Origin: Desulfarculales bacterium UBA702
GTDB taxonomy: Bacteria; Desulfobacterota; Syntrophobacteria; Syntrophobacterales; Syntrophobacteraceae
Assembly (NCBI GenBank): GCA_002298165.1
Contig: DBMI01000056.1
Coordinates: 11,124 to 24,666, forward strand
Direction: 5' to 3'
Length of the DNA stretch: 13,543 bases
Shown here: positions 1 through 7,385 of the stretch, one piece after another
Layout of the letters: each line of letters starts with the position of its first letter
How positions within the stretch are numbered: the stretch's first letter is position 1
Translations under genes and position numbers: made by a program
Notes under the pieces: model-generated
Seen by the model: the letters and a program-made list of their open reading frames with translations, nothing else
Told to the model about the DNA's origin: nothing
The model's database searches: none

Positions 1-26
1 GTTGAAATTCTTAGATCTTTTTTTCA

Positions 27-122
27 CCCTCCCCTGGCCCCCCCTCAAAGGGAGGGGAATTTGCACGGTAAATGTTTAGGCAACAGCCTAGAGGGACAAC
101 GCCCCTCCACCGGCCGGAGGGG
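27..122. repeat. Two GC-rich palindromes in a leader region
   Basis: Two hairpin-forming palindromes sit close together. CCCTCCC (27-33) pairs with GGGAGGG (50-56) across a 16-base loop. CCCCTCC (102-108) pairs with GGAGGGG (116-122) across a 7-base loop. C-tract/G-tract palindromes of this style are common as dispersed intergenic repeats in environmental genomes, and the minus-strand translation (SPPFEGG-like) is familiar as spurious protein tails from such repeats. I see the palindromes directly. That they belong to a dispersed family is an inference, because only this copy is visible. Confidence 0.45.
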
Positions 123-165
123 TGTTTGGTTGGTCGAGGAAAAATCCGTGATCTTGATCTGAAAA

Positions 166-172
166 AAAGGAG
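166..172 (+). promoter_or_regulatory. Ribosome binding site for the 179-574 gene
   Basis: AAAGGAG ends six bases before the ATG at 179. A second AAGGAG (173-178) abuts the ATG and is too close to be used, so the upstream copy decides the start. Confidence 0.6.
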
Positions 173-178
173 AAGGAG

Positions 179-574
179 ATGGAGAGAAATTCGATCCTGT
201 TTGGCATTGTTGTGTGTTTGTGCAGTCTGTTGCTCTGCCAATTTCAACCTGTCCAGGCCGATGACGATGAAATTGCAGCTCGGGCAGTATTCGTTAAGAT
301 TGTCAACGCCGCCAAAGATGGCAAAGCTGCGGAATTTAAGTCCTATTTGCTCAAAGATGACCTGAAGGAAATGGAACAGCAAGGAATGGTGGAAATGATG
401 ATGATGATGATGGCCGGAGAAAAACCCGAGGAGTTCAGTGCTAACCTGAAGGGCGATCAAATTGAGTTCAAAAAGGAAACCAAGAGCAAGGACAATTTGA
501 CTGAATCCACCACAATCCACATGGTAAAAGATGGTGGTCAGTGGAAATTCGGCAAAAAGAAAGCTGCGGAGTGA
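179..574 (+). CDS. Small exported protein of unknown function (NTF2/DUF4878-like by appearance)
   Basis: This gene encodes 131 residues. Residues 1-27 form a classical signal peptide: a short basic start (MERN), a hydrophobic core (about 6-20) and a VQA cleavage site before DDD. The mature part of about 104 residues is charged and Lys/Glu-rich. A helix-like segment (31-70, with VFVKIVNAAKDGK) is followed by a strand-like segment ending in GGQWKFGKKK. This order of early helices, beta strands and a late W-K motif resembles small NTF2-like/DUF4878-like periplasmic proteins, but no catalytic residue is recognisable and the family call is only an impression. Residues 73-78 are six consecutive Met from an (ATG)6 run. 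The LLLC at 17-20 is a poor lipobox because Leu precedes the Cys, so a lipoprotein is unlikely. The start is set by AAAGGAG six bases upstream. The gene stands alone and converges with the 996-4583 gene. Confidence 0.8.
   Translation: MERNSILFGIVVCLCSLLLCQFQPVQADDDEIAARAVFVKIVNAAKDGKAAEFKSYLLKDDLKEMEQQGMVEMMMMMMAGEKPEEFSANLKGDQIEFKKETKSKDNLTESTTIHMVKDGGQWKFGKKKAAE
395..412 (+). repeat. (ATG)6 trinucleotide microsatellite inside the coding region
   Basis: Six perfect ATG units are in frame and encode Met73-Met78 of the small exported protein. Unit gain or loss would change the Met run without a frameshift. On the other strand the same tract reads as poly-His, which produces a spurious antisense ORF. 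Confidence 0.85.
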
Positions 575-995
575 GGATCCGAGACATCATCAATACCGTT
601 CAATAACTGGTAAAAAGAAGCCGGCAGCCCGCGCGGGAGACCCCACTCTACTCGACAGAGGCATGGCCGGCAGTTGAGAGAGGGGGAGCTTGCCGGGATG
701 CCGACTGCCGACATGCTGTGAGGGCTTTCCTTTGTTTTTATATGCTAATCATTCTCGTTGTGCTTGCCGGGTTTGAGAATCGCTCAGCACCTTGGCAAGC
801 TGTGTGAACCGTCGCTGTTCCGGAGTTGGAGGCGCTTTGGTCGATTATTGCAAACAGTGGGATCAGAGGCTAACCAGAACTTATACGCGGCTTTTCGCAT
901 TATTAAGATGACCCCAGCAATGGTGGATACCGTTGAGGGCCAAATGCGAAACTCTGAATTGAAATAACTCGCGTTTATAATCGGTTATCTTGACT
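575..995. other. Gene-free stretch between two convergent genes
   Basis: No ORF here has a convincing start, ribosome site or recognisable product. The first part (575-720) is GC-rich and holds CCCGCGCGGG (628-637), two copies of GCCGGCAG (620-627, 666-673) and the long inverted repeat described separately. A second inverted pair, GCTTGCC (762-768) with GGCAAGC (794-800), lies further on. GCTTGCCGGG occurs twice as a direct repeat (689-698 and 762-771). From about 720 the sequence becomes AT-richer and featureless. No U-tracted terminator for either convergent gene could be identified. Confidence 0.5.
655..719. repeat. Long imperfect inverted repeat; structured RNA or REP-like element
   Basis: ACA (655-657), GCATG (661-665) and CGGCAGTTG (668-676) pair in order with TGT (717-719), CATGC (712-716) and CGACTGCCG (702-710). 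The result is a stem of roughly 17 pairs with one G-U pair, small bulges and a 25-base terminal loop. A short palindrome (628-637) lies just upstream. It matches no riboswitch or RNA class I recognise. It could be a REP-like palindrome, a small RNA, or the processed 3' end of the 179-574 transcript. The U-rich stretch after it (724-739) is not directly attached to the stem, so it is not a canonical terminator. Confidence 0.4.
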
Positions 996-3900
996 TTAAT
1001 CCATCAAGAGCAATAAGACTGATACAGGCAATACTTTGTTTGGATCGGACTCGAACGCCGCGGAAATTGTGTGATTCCCTTTAACATTTGAAAATGTGTA
1101 TTTCCCTGACCTCCCAACAGACACTCCGTCCACCACCAGATTTTTCAGTCTGAACCCGGCGTCCGGCGTAATAGTGAACTCCTTGGATGAGCCGTAGTTA
1201 ACTTTGACCGATCCTGAAGGGGAAATTAAGCCATGCAAGCCGGCCGAGCTGGTAATCGTGTGCTGGTTGATCGCAAAGCTCACCGAAATGGTGTGGTTCT
1301 CTATAACGTTCTCAAAGGTATAACCAGGCAACACACCCACGGACACGCCGTCTACCACTACATCCTGTACATGGTAGTTGGCTTCCGGAGTGAATGTGAA
1401 ACTCCTGCTCTGCTGGTAGGGAACCGAAACCGAGTTGGCCGGATTTATAGACCCATGGTCGCCGGCGGAAGCTGAGATTGTAAGTGGATCGTGCTCGAAA
1501 GTCACACTGATCGTATGATTGGCGGTAATGCTTGAGAATTGATAGCTGCCGACCACTCCAACCGATGAGCCGTCAACCACGACATCCAGCACGTGGTAAT
1601 GCGCGTCGGGAGTGATAGTAAAGGTTTGATTGGTTAAGGCGTTTACCTGGGTGATGCCGGAAGGTGAAATCGATCCGCCTTGCCCAGCCGATGCCGTGGT
1701 CTTGAAGGTATCTATGGCGAAGCTTGCAGAAATCGAATGATCCGCAGTTACATCTTCAAAGGTGTAAGTACTGTTTGTCCCCACACTGGAGCCATCAACG
1801 GCGACATCGGCTATATGATAATACTGGTCCGGAGTAATCGTAAAAGCCTGGTTCAAGCCTTGATCTACGGATACGGGTCCTGACGGCGAAATCGATCCGT
1901 GTTCGTCGGCGCCGGCCGTAATAGTGTGAGTGATGATAGGGGTCAACAGGAAAGGATGAGTATTGATGCCACTCGCGCCAATTGCCACAATCTGCCCGAT
2001 GTTATTGATGCCGAAAGGATAAAAAAGGGTCCAGCCGGTATTTGGAACAGCCGAATTAAGGTCCGCTAAAACGCCGTTATTATAGAGGATAGGGTAATCT
2101 TCAGAGGGCGTGGCATAAGAGCCGGTCACTTGTCCGAGATCATTGATGGCGAGACCGTAAGAAGAATCGGCGACATTCCCGAGATCGGTCATAACGCCAC
2201 CACTATAGAGAAAGGCATGGGTCTGCCCGTCTGCAGTTGCAGAATAACCTACCACCTGGCCTAAATTATTGATGCCCTTAGCAAAACTCCATGTGCCGCC
2301 GAGTGTTCCGAGATCCGTCATTACCCCGCCGGAGTAGAGAAATGCATGCAAGTAAACACCGCCCACAATGTAAGAGATGCCGACCACCTGGCCTGAACTG
2401 TTTATGCCCGTGGCCTCGCTGTATCCTCCTCCGAGGGTTCCCAAATCAATCATTATTCCACCGGAATAAAGAAAGGCATGAATTTCGCCGTCGCCTGTGA
2501 TCCCAGAACTACCCGCCACCTGGCCTGAATCGTTTATGTCACGTGCCCAGCTATTGGTTCCGCCAAGCGTTCCCAGGTCGGTCATCTCCCCATTGGCGTA
2601 AATAAATGCACGTGTAGCGACATCGTCCGTGATGTTCGAACTACCTACCACCTGGCTCGAATTGTTGATGCCGGCTGCAGAGCAAAAGGTCCCGCCCAGA
2701 GTTCCCAGATCCGTCAATGTCCCATTGCTGTATAGCCAGCCATGTGTTGTCGTATTATCCGCGAGCATGGAATATCCTACAGCTTGACCTGAATCGTTTA
2801 TATCCGAGACCTGGCTGTTGGTACCACCCAAGGTTCCCAGATTGGTGATGGAATAAAGCGGGTTGCCAATGGGCAGCGGGGCAAAAATGGCGTAGATCTT
2901 ATGGCCCTCTCCGATATTATCAAACTTATAGCTGGATATCGGCCCTACAGATACACTATCAACATAAACATTCAGAATTCCGTAGCCTTCATCAGGGTTT
3001 ATGGTAAAGGTCGAGCTGCTTGCTCCGTCAAAAGCTTTGTAACCAAGCGGATCGATATTACCTCCGGGGCCTGCCCAGGACTCTATGTGGAAGATGGCAA
3101 CAAAACTTGCCTCGATTGTATGGTTCTCATAGATATTGCTAAACTCGTAGCTGGCAATCTCCCCAGCCGGCTGGCCGTCAATCAATACTCCTCCAATACG
3201 ATAACCGGGATCCGGGTCAATGTTGATAGTGAGGGAACTTCCTTCTTTTACTTCAATTACACCCGAAGGAGAAACGGTGCCCCCGGTGCCTGCCGACGCG
3301 GTAATCTGGTAGGCCACATAGGATTCGATCATGTCGGTCCGGGTGACGGTTGTCGAACCCGTATTCCCGGAAACGGTCAGCGTTACTGTATAAATTCCGG
3401 GCAGAAAGGTATGTGCCGGATTGGCTTCGGTACTTGAGGTCCCATCTCCAAAATCCCAACTGTACTCGTTCACCGCCCTGTCCACAGTACTTGTAAACTG
3501 AACATTTAAGGGAGTGGCCCCTGAGGCAACGTCGGCATACAATAGGACTCCTGGAGCAGCTTCACGGTCGAACTCGTAGGCTCCCATATCAACGATGGGA
3601 GTCCCGCCAATCCCGTCCAAGACTCTGGGGGTGCCGTCAAAATCGGTAGCGGGCAGGCTCAGCGAATCTGAATTGCCGGCATCGATAGCGGGCGACCCAC
3701 TGCGAAGGTGGAAGTCGTTGTCTGATGGCTTAAAAAACATGGGATCGGCCGATATATTTCCATAAATTCCCGTGAGATTGGATACTTCAGAGTAGTTTAA
3801 GGTATTTCCAAAGACCAGGTTGTTTTGGAATATAGAAGCATAATCTGAAGCACCGTACAACATCTCAAAACCTATTCCGTTTCCTGCAATTATATTGTTT

Positions 3901-4583
3901 TTATAAAGGTGTTGAGATGGATTGTAGGAAGTTACTATTCCATAGGAATTACCGACAATGGTATTGTTGGCTATTTTTGTTGTAGATGATCCGGTTGCCG
4001 GTTCTATGATGTGTATGGCGATACCTATATTGTTGTAGAATATGTTTTGGACAACAACCGGCGATGATTCGCTGATGATTTTCAGTACCGACAGAGACGA
4101 GTAATAATTTTCCATGTCGCGGAATATGTTATTCATCACAACAGGCGCTGCATTATTAATATATATTGTGTATTCGCTATATTCGGCACTTTTAAAGATA
4201 TTGCCAGATATGAAAGCACTGGAGTACTCTATATAGGCATGCACGGGATATCCACTACGAATTGTGAAGCCCTGTAACCTGCATGGTTTTTCATCGGTTC
4301 CGCTTATAGTGACGGTGCTACCCATCCAATTGCCGTCAATTACCGTCACTTCGGGGCCTCCGCTGCTTGCAACCGTAATTCCCTTGCGACCGAAATCAAT
4401 GCACTCAGCATATGTACCGGGATCCACCAGCACAGTATCCCCATCGACAGCGGCATTGATGCCAAACTGGATTGTGGGTTGATCGGCAGGGACCCGGATA
4501 ACGGCAGAATGAGCAGTAAACCAGCAACAAAGTAGCAATGCAGATGCAACCGCAAAAATGACCAGGCATCTTTTAACTTGCAC
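996..4583 (-). CDS. Large secreted mosaic protein: beta-helix, PKD, B-repeats and HAF repeats
   Basis: This gene encodes 1195 residues and is exported: signal peptide 1-27 (MQVKRC start, hydrophobic core, AHSA end). Residues 28-340 are a right-handed beta-helix of the NosD/pectate-lyase-like type, with recurring NNI/GN rungs and a DFDGTPR...DMGAYEF end typical of choice-of-anchor beta-helix proteins. A PKD domain follows (345-420; YSWDFGDGT). Then come two InlB-like B-repeats (426-495, 498-567), seven HAF extracellular repeats of about 44 residues (580-882; LGTLGG, GINNSGQVVG, AFLYSGG) and four more B-repeats (886-955, 960-1029, 1035-1103, 1108-1177; SISPSG, FTITPD, VVVDGSSVG, NHTISASF). The last ten residues are hydrophobic. 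There is no catalytic site and no heme. The GTG start is chosen because GGAGGGAG lies six bases upstream and gives an intact signal peptide. A surface or matrix adhesin role is inferred from the modules. It is co-oriented with the tetraheme cytochrome but 760 bases away. Confidence 0.9.
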   Translation of the reverse strand: MQVKRCLVIFAVASALLLCCWFTAHSAVIRVPADQPTIQFGINAAVDGDTVLVDPGTYAECIDFGRKGITVASSGGPEVTVIDGNWMGSTVTISGTDEKPCRLQGFTIRSGYPVHAYIEYSSAFISGNIFKSAEYSEYTIYINNAAPVVMNNIFRDMENYYSSLSVLKIISESSPVVVQNIFYNNIGIAIHIIEPATGSSTTKIANNTIVGNSYGIVTSYNPSQHLYKNNIIAGNGIGFEMLYGASDYASIFQNNLVFGNTLNYSEVSNLTGIYGNISADPMFFKPSDNDFHLRSGSPAIDAGNSDSLSLPATDFDGTPRVLDGIGGTPIVDMGAYEFDREAAPGVLLYADVASGATPLNVQFTSTVDRAVNEYSWDFGDGTSSTEANPAHTFLPGIYTVTLTVSGNTGSTTVTRTDMIESYVAYQITASAGTGGTVSPSGVIEVKEGSSLTINIDPDPGYRIGGVLIDGQPAGEIASYEFSNIYENHTIEASFVAIFHIESWAGPGGNIDPLGYKAFDGASSSTFTINPDEGYGILNVYVDSVSVGPISSYKFDNIGEGHKIYAIFAPLPIGNPLYSITNLGTLGGTNSQVSDINDSGQAVGYSMLADNTTTHGWLYSNGTLTDLGTLGGTFCSAAGINNSSQVVGSSNITDDVATRAFIYANGEMTDLGTLGGTNSWARDINDSGQVAGSSGITGDGEIHAFLYSGGIMIDLGTLGGGYSEATGINSSGQVVGISYIVGGVYLHAFLYSGGVMTDLGTLGGTWSFAKGINNLGQVVGYSATADGQTHAFLYSGGVMTDLGNVADSSYGLAINDLGQVTGSYATPSEDYPILYNNGVLADLNSAVPNTGWTLFYPFGINNIGQIVAIGASGINTHPFLLTPIITHTITAGADEHGSISPSGPVSVDQGLNQAFTITPDQYYHIADVAVDGSSVGTNSTYTFEDVTADHSISASFAIDTFKTTASAGQGGSISPSGITQVNALTNQTFTITPDAHYHVLDVVVDGSSVGVVGSYQFSSITANHTISVTFEHDPLTISASAGDHGSINPANSVSVPYQQSRSFTFTPEANYHVQDVVVDGVSVGVLPGYTFENVIENHTISVSFAINQHTITSSAGLHGLISPSGSVKVNYGSSKEFTITPDAGFRLKNLVVDGVSVGRSGKYTFSNVKGNHTISAAFESDPNKVLPVSVLLLLMD
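1053..1928 (-). repeat. Four C-terminal InlB-like B-repeats within the mosaic protein
   Basis: Four units of about 70 residues (886-955, 960-1029, 1035-1103, 1108-1177) share the order SAG-x-x-GSISPSG, FTITPD, a Y/F-H-V-x-D-VVVDG core, SVG, Y-x-F and NHTIS-x-x-F. The period is close to 220 bases. Divergence between units argues for old duplication rather than recent slippage. Confidence 0.8.
1938..2846 (-). repeat. Seven HAF-family extracellular repeats within the mosaic protein
   Basis: Seven consecutive units of 41-44 residues start near 580, 624, 668, 712, 756, 799 and 840. The first five keep TDLGTLGG, GIN-x-SGQVVG and AFLYSGG; the last two are degenerate (TDLGNV and ADLNSA). At DNA level the period is about 132 bases. 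The motif set matches the HAF extracellular repeat. Seven units of this length would suit a closed seven-bladed beta-propeller, which is an inference. Confidence 0.8.
2883..3308 (-). repeat. Two N-terminal InlB-like B-repeats within the mosaic protein
   Basis: Residues 426-495 and 498-567 are two divergent copies of the B-repeat found four times at the C-terminus. The HAF block is thus flanked by B-repeats on both sides. The second unit is the most diverged (SWAGPGGNIDPLG). Confidence 0.7.
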
Positions 4584-4589
4584 GAAAAA

Positions 4590-4597
4590 CTCCCTCC
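4590..4597 (-). promoter_or_regulatory. Ribosome binding site fixing the GTG start of the mosaic protein
   Basis: Read on the minus strand, GGAGGGAG ends six bases before GTG (4583-4581). It supports a GTG start where no ATG is available ahead of the signal peptide. Confidence 0.65.
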
Positions 4598-4971
4598 CCT
4601 TCAGGTTTCGGCAGGATGGCTGCTGCGCGTCAAAAGTGTTTTATGGGCTTGTGAAAAAATGGAGGATGACAAGTGAAATGGCTTTGGGAACCGTTCCACC
4701 TGTATTAATTAATTTCGGAAGTCTCGATTGAAAACTTTAAAGATACTCTTCAGGAAAGGCCTGCTGCCAAGTTGCATCCAAGTTAATCATCGCCAATGGA
4801 GTTATTGGGTGGGGCAAAAGTGAAATGCTGCTTGCCAAAGGCATGGCCGCATGTGTCCATCTTTATGCATGGATACTGAACCAGGAGTGCAGGAGCGATA
4901 CGGTGTGGTTAAACATTTTCGCTCAAATTTGTAAACGCTCCTAAATTGAATTTAATCTATGAGAATATACT

Positions 4972-5196
4972 TCAAGGTGCCTGGTGGCTATGCTCACCCC
5001 TGATCGTAATTTTGGTAATCTCCTTATGCAATTGTATTACCTCAGCTTTAACTTCTGCTCTCTTCTCTGATTAAGGGGTAAGGTCATCTCCCTCCATTCC
5101 GCTTTGGTTCTCAATTAATAGATATTCATTGATAAGATTCTTCATCCTATCGTGTAAAGGTTCTAAATTCACATTCGGTTTGAGTTCTTCTTTCAT
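4972..5196 (-). pseudogene. Small charged, helix-like protein gene interrupted by an in-frame TAA
   Basis: Read on the minus strand, an ATG (5196-5194) is preceded by AAGGA five bases upstream, a good ribosome site. The frame encodes 41 residues (MKEELKPNVNLEPLHDRM..., ...MEGDDLTP), then TAA at 5073-5071. It stays open in the same frame for 32 more codons (SEKRAEVKAEV..., ...HSHQAP) to TGA at 4974-4972. Both halves are highly charged and predicted helical, as one coiled-coil protein of about 74 residues would be. A single base change from CAA, GAA or AAA could have created the TAA. The alternatives are a genuine 41-residue protein or stop-codon readthrough. The family is not recognised. It lies downstream of the tetraheme cytochrome gene on the same strand, beyond a terminator hairpin. 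Confidence 0.4.
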
Positions 5197-5227
5197 CAAA
5201 ATCCTTCAGGCTGCGATTCCTACAAGC

Positions 5228-5265
5228 AAAGAAGCCAAGTTTCTCCAAAATTGGCTTCTTTTTTT
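5228..5265 (+). terminator. Strong Rho-independent terminator hairpin, U-tract on the + strand
   Basis: AAAGAAGCCAA (5228-5238) pairs perfectly with TTGGCTTCTTT (5251-5261) around a 12-base loop, and seven T residues run to 5265 on the + strand. On the minus strand, where it would follow the tetraheme cytochrome stop by about 80 bases, only three T residues follow the stem. The hairpin may serve both directions, but its U-tract points to a + transcript for which no gene is visible. Confidence 0.7.
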
Positions 5266-5344
5266 CAAATGCTAGCCGGTAAATCAAACACCTGTTTCGA
5301 TAAGGGCCGATGGCCCTCCGAGCAACTTTCGTCTTGGATCATTA

Positions 5345-6541
5345 CTAGCGCAGAAGGAAGCTCCCCTTTGCAATTGAGAGTCCTTTACTTGAGCAGACAA
5401 TTCGGAATTTCATCCATCCGTTGTCCCTCATCAGGTTAGCCAGTGATGTAACATCGAGGTTAACGGCTCCCATCGAATTGATCTTCAAAGTGGCGTATTT
5501 GGTAGTATTTATACTTTTTCCGTCGGACTGATATGGATAGACCCTAAGAGTTTGGGGTAAGTTCACAGTAAGACCTGTTACCTGAAGGCTAAGTGCTGCT
5601 TTCGAGACATAACGGGAGTCGATGCTTGTTTTCATTGTAGCAACGCTGTAGCCCAGGGAGCTGTTTGCCACCTGAAACTGCTTGTTTCCGTTGCTGAATT
5701 CCAATGTTGCATCCTGCCTGATTCCTTTATCATCGGGATCATCAAACTTCTTGAGACCAGTTATCGATAAGGCTTGGTCGGAAAAGACCTGGGGTGGAAT
5801 ATCAACGCGCACGCGAACTATGTCCTGCGAAGTAGCACCCTTATCGTCTGTTATGGTCAGTGTTGCCAAATACTCGCCGGGAGTTCCGTATGCATAAGTT
5901 AAAGTCGGCCCAGTACCTCCACCACCATCGCCGAAGTCCCAGGAATAGCTTTCAAGAACGCCGTCAGGGTCAGTGGATCCGGAAGCAGAGAAGGTGATCG
6001 TTTGCCCTACGACCGCGATTTGGTCAGGTCCGGCTTCGGCAACAGGAGGCAGGTTAGGTACAGGTTCTACGGTAGGAGAACTGGTTGTCTGTCTAAGTGT
6101 AATGACAAAAGAGCCAGATTCGTCCACTATCGCTTGGTGGCAGCTAAGGCATTCGTACGTCGATTTGGTATATGAGCTGGCTTTCTGCACAAGTATATGA
6201 TGCCGGTCGCCATTGACTACAACATCACTGCCATGACAGGCGATGCAGTCCCTCTGGAGTTGTGTATAAAAAGTATCTGTTGCCGGATCGGGTAGTACCG
6301 GATGACATTCCATGCAGCCGTAGTTCCGGTTGGAAAAATCAGAAGCATTAAGGCAAAGAAGGTGATGTCTGTCGGAAGTATTACTGCCGTGACACCATCT
6401 GCAATCAGCTTCTGTTGTTGCGAGATTGCCATCGATTGCTACTGCCGGCCGAGGTGAATCAAAAAAGAAACAGGCAGATACTATGATGAAAACAACGGAC
6501 AAAAGAACCGCATGAAATTTAGCGGCTACGAACGAATTCAT
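5345..6541 (-). CDS. Exported PKD-domain tetraheme c-type cytochrome
   Basis: This gene encodes 398 residues. Residues 1-35 form a signal peptide (long hydrophobic core, PAVA end). Four heme-attachment motifs follow: CRWCH (47-51), CMECH (76-80), CIACH (99-103) and CLSCH (131-135). They form two repeated units, each CxxCHGS, then DRHH, then CxxCH. The RHH pairs (58-60, 113-115) are likely sources of distal heme ligands. A proline-rich linker (155-166) leads to a PKD domain (167-247; YSWDFGDGG), and a beta-rich C-terminal domain of unknown family (about 255-398) ends in FLLR. The role inferred is electron transfer outside the cytoplasmic membrane, with the PKD region giving surface or matrix attachment. 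Start: the ATG at 6541 has GGAGG nine bases upstream and an immediate signal peptide. An in-frame TTG at 6598 would add 19 residues but lacks this support. Its orientation is divergent from the giant cytochrome gene. Confidence 0.9.
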   Translation of the reverse strand: MNSFVAAKFHAVLLSVVFIIVSACFFFDSPRPAVAIDGNLATTEADCRWCHGSNTSDRHHLLCLNASDFSNRNYGCMECHPVLPDPATDTFYTQLQRDCIACHGSDVVVNGDRHHILVQKASSYTKSTYECLSCHQAIVDESGSFVITLRQTTSSPTVEPVPNLPPVAEAGPDQIAVVGQTITFSASGSTDPDGVLESYSWDFGDGGGGTGPTLTYAYGTPGEYLATLTITDDKGATSQDIVRVRVDIPPQVFSDQALSITGLKKFDDPDDKGIRQDATLEFSNGNKQFQVANSSLGYSVATMKTSIDSRYVSKAALSLQVTGLTVNLPQTLRVYPYQSDGKSINTTKYATLKINSMGAVNLDVTSLANLMRDNGWMKFRIVCSSKGLSIAKGSFLLR

Positions 6542-6550
6542 TGCAAAAAA

Positions 6551-6555
6551 CCTCC
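6551..6555 (-). promoter_or_regulatory. Ribosome binding site deciding the tetraheme cytochrome start
   Basis: GGAGG on the minus strand lies nine bases before ATG (6541-6539). It favours this start over the in-frame TTG at 6598. Confidence 0.65.
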
Positions 6556-6866
6556 ATATAGCAGATTTCAGCGCCTTCGCCGGGATTTGTCCAGGCAAAG
6601 AATTGAGATGGCTAATATTTCAGTGGATACCTTGGCCGGAGTAGTTGGTATTGCAAGGAAATCTAGGGCAAATGATCCCGCATATGGATCGTGACCGGCA
6701 GTTGTTCCCCCTGAACAGTGTCCGGATTATCTATGTACCCCAACATCAGATACTTGAGCTAATGGAACTCTTTAAACGTCAACCGTGTAGCAGGTATGGA
6801 ATTTAGGGTCAAGCACAATCTTGTTTTCCATCTTGAATCGTCGAATGAAAAAGCTTGGTACCAGAT

Positions 6867-6884
6867 ATAAGTATCTATACTTAT
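6867..6884. promoter_or_regulatory. 18-bp dyad, possible operator
   Basis: ATAAGTAT and its exact reverse complement ATACTTAT are separated by two bases. This is a near-perfect palindrome of operator size. It lies about 330 bases upstream of the tetraheme cytochrome start. No regulator gene is nearby, so the assignment is speculative. Confidence 0.3.
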
Positions 6885-7385
6885 GGATTAAAATGCATTC
6901 ACACATCTGCCGCGTCGATAAATAATCCAGCACTGTACGATACTCTCGGCACCGCCTCTTCTTCAAGAGTTATTGCCTCTTTTAAAAGTCTCCAGCCCGT
7001 GGTGCTGCAAGATGCTCCTTACTCCGCCCGAAAACACCAGCACTCCGCTTTTTGCCGGGTTGTTAGCAACTCGCTGGTAAACCTTATACGGGGTATGCCA
7101 AGCTCTTCAGGACGAGAAAAAAAGCACCAGTTTCCAGTCAATGAAAGAGTACGTTGATTTTTCGAAAGGCTCCTTGGTGGGACAGGCATTCAAAACGTCT
7201 GGACATCGTCTTTGAGGAACATGCGGAGATTTGCTCGAAAAGAAAAAGGACCTCCTTGGAACCTATCTCCATCTTCTGATCTTAGAACCTAAATTATCAT
7301 ATTTACCACTCACGAAGGGTATAGATGCCCCTCTCACGTTAGCTGCCCGGAATTCATGACCTGCAAATTAGTATGACAAATCATT

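Larger units (their letters stand above)
4584..5344. other. Intergenic stretch between the mosaic-protein and tetraheme-cytochrome genes
   Basis: It holds the ribosome site of the mosaic gene (4590-4597), an interrupted small ORF on - (4972-5196) and a hairpin terminator (5228-5265). The part from about 4600 to 4970 has stop codons in all frames except a 68-codon open frame on + (4738-4944) that lacks a ribosome site. No promoter stands out. Confidence 0.5.

Noticed and set aside
182..238. Lipoprotein signal in the small exported protein (LLLC)
   Set aside because: Leu just before the Cys does not fit a lipobox, and a good VQA cleavage site follows.
11..520. 169-residue minus-strand ORF with a poly-His run
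   Set aside because: It is antisense to the better-supported 179-574 gene. The His run is the reverse reading of the (ATG)6 tract, and its tail translates the GC-rich palindrome.
758..967. 69-residue + ORF
   Set aside because: It begins at TTG without a ribosome site, has no familiar motif and overlaps a region of inverted repeats.
996..1030. Hydrophobic C-terminal tail of the mosaic protein as a sorting signal
   Set aside because: It is about ten residues with no following basic cluster and no PEP-CTERM or LPXTG motif, so no known sorting class is supported.
1053..3308. Repeat periodicity suggesting a CRISPR array
   Set aside because: The periods of about 132 and 220 bases are diverged protein-coding repeats, not short identical repeats with unique spacers.
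2901..3437. 178-residue + ORF
   Set aside because: It is a shadow of the minus-strand mosaic protein, whose B-repeats and PKD domain explain this DNA.
4738..4944. 68-codon open frame on + after the start of the mosaic gene
   Set aside because: Its only ATGs are internal and lack a ribosome site, and the composition is not protein-like enough to call.
6542..6598. Upstream TTG start extending the tetraheme cytochrome by 19 residues
   Set aside because: ATG 6541 has GGAGG nine bases upstream and begins a normal signal peptide; the extension spoils it.
6855..7157. 100-residue + ORF in the large gap
   Set aside because: TTG start, no ribosome site and no recognisable content; the opposite strand looks equally protein-like and is broken.
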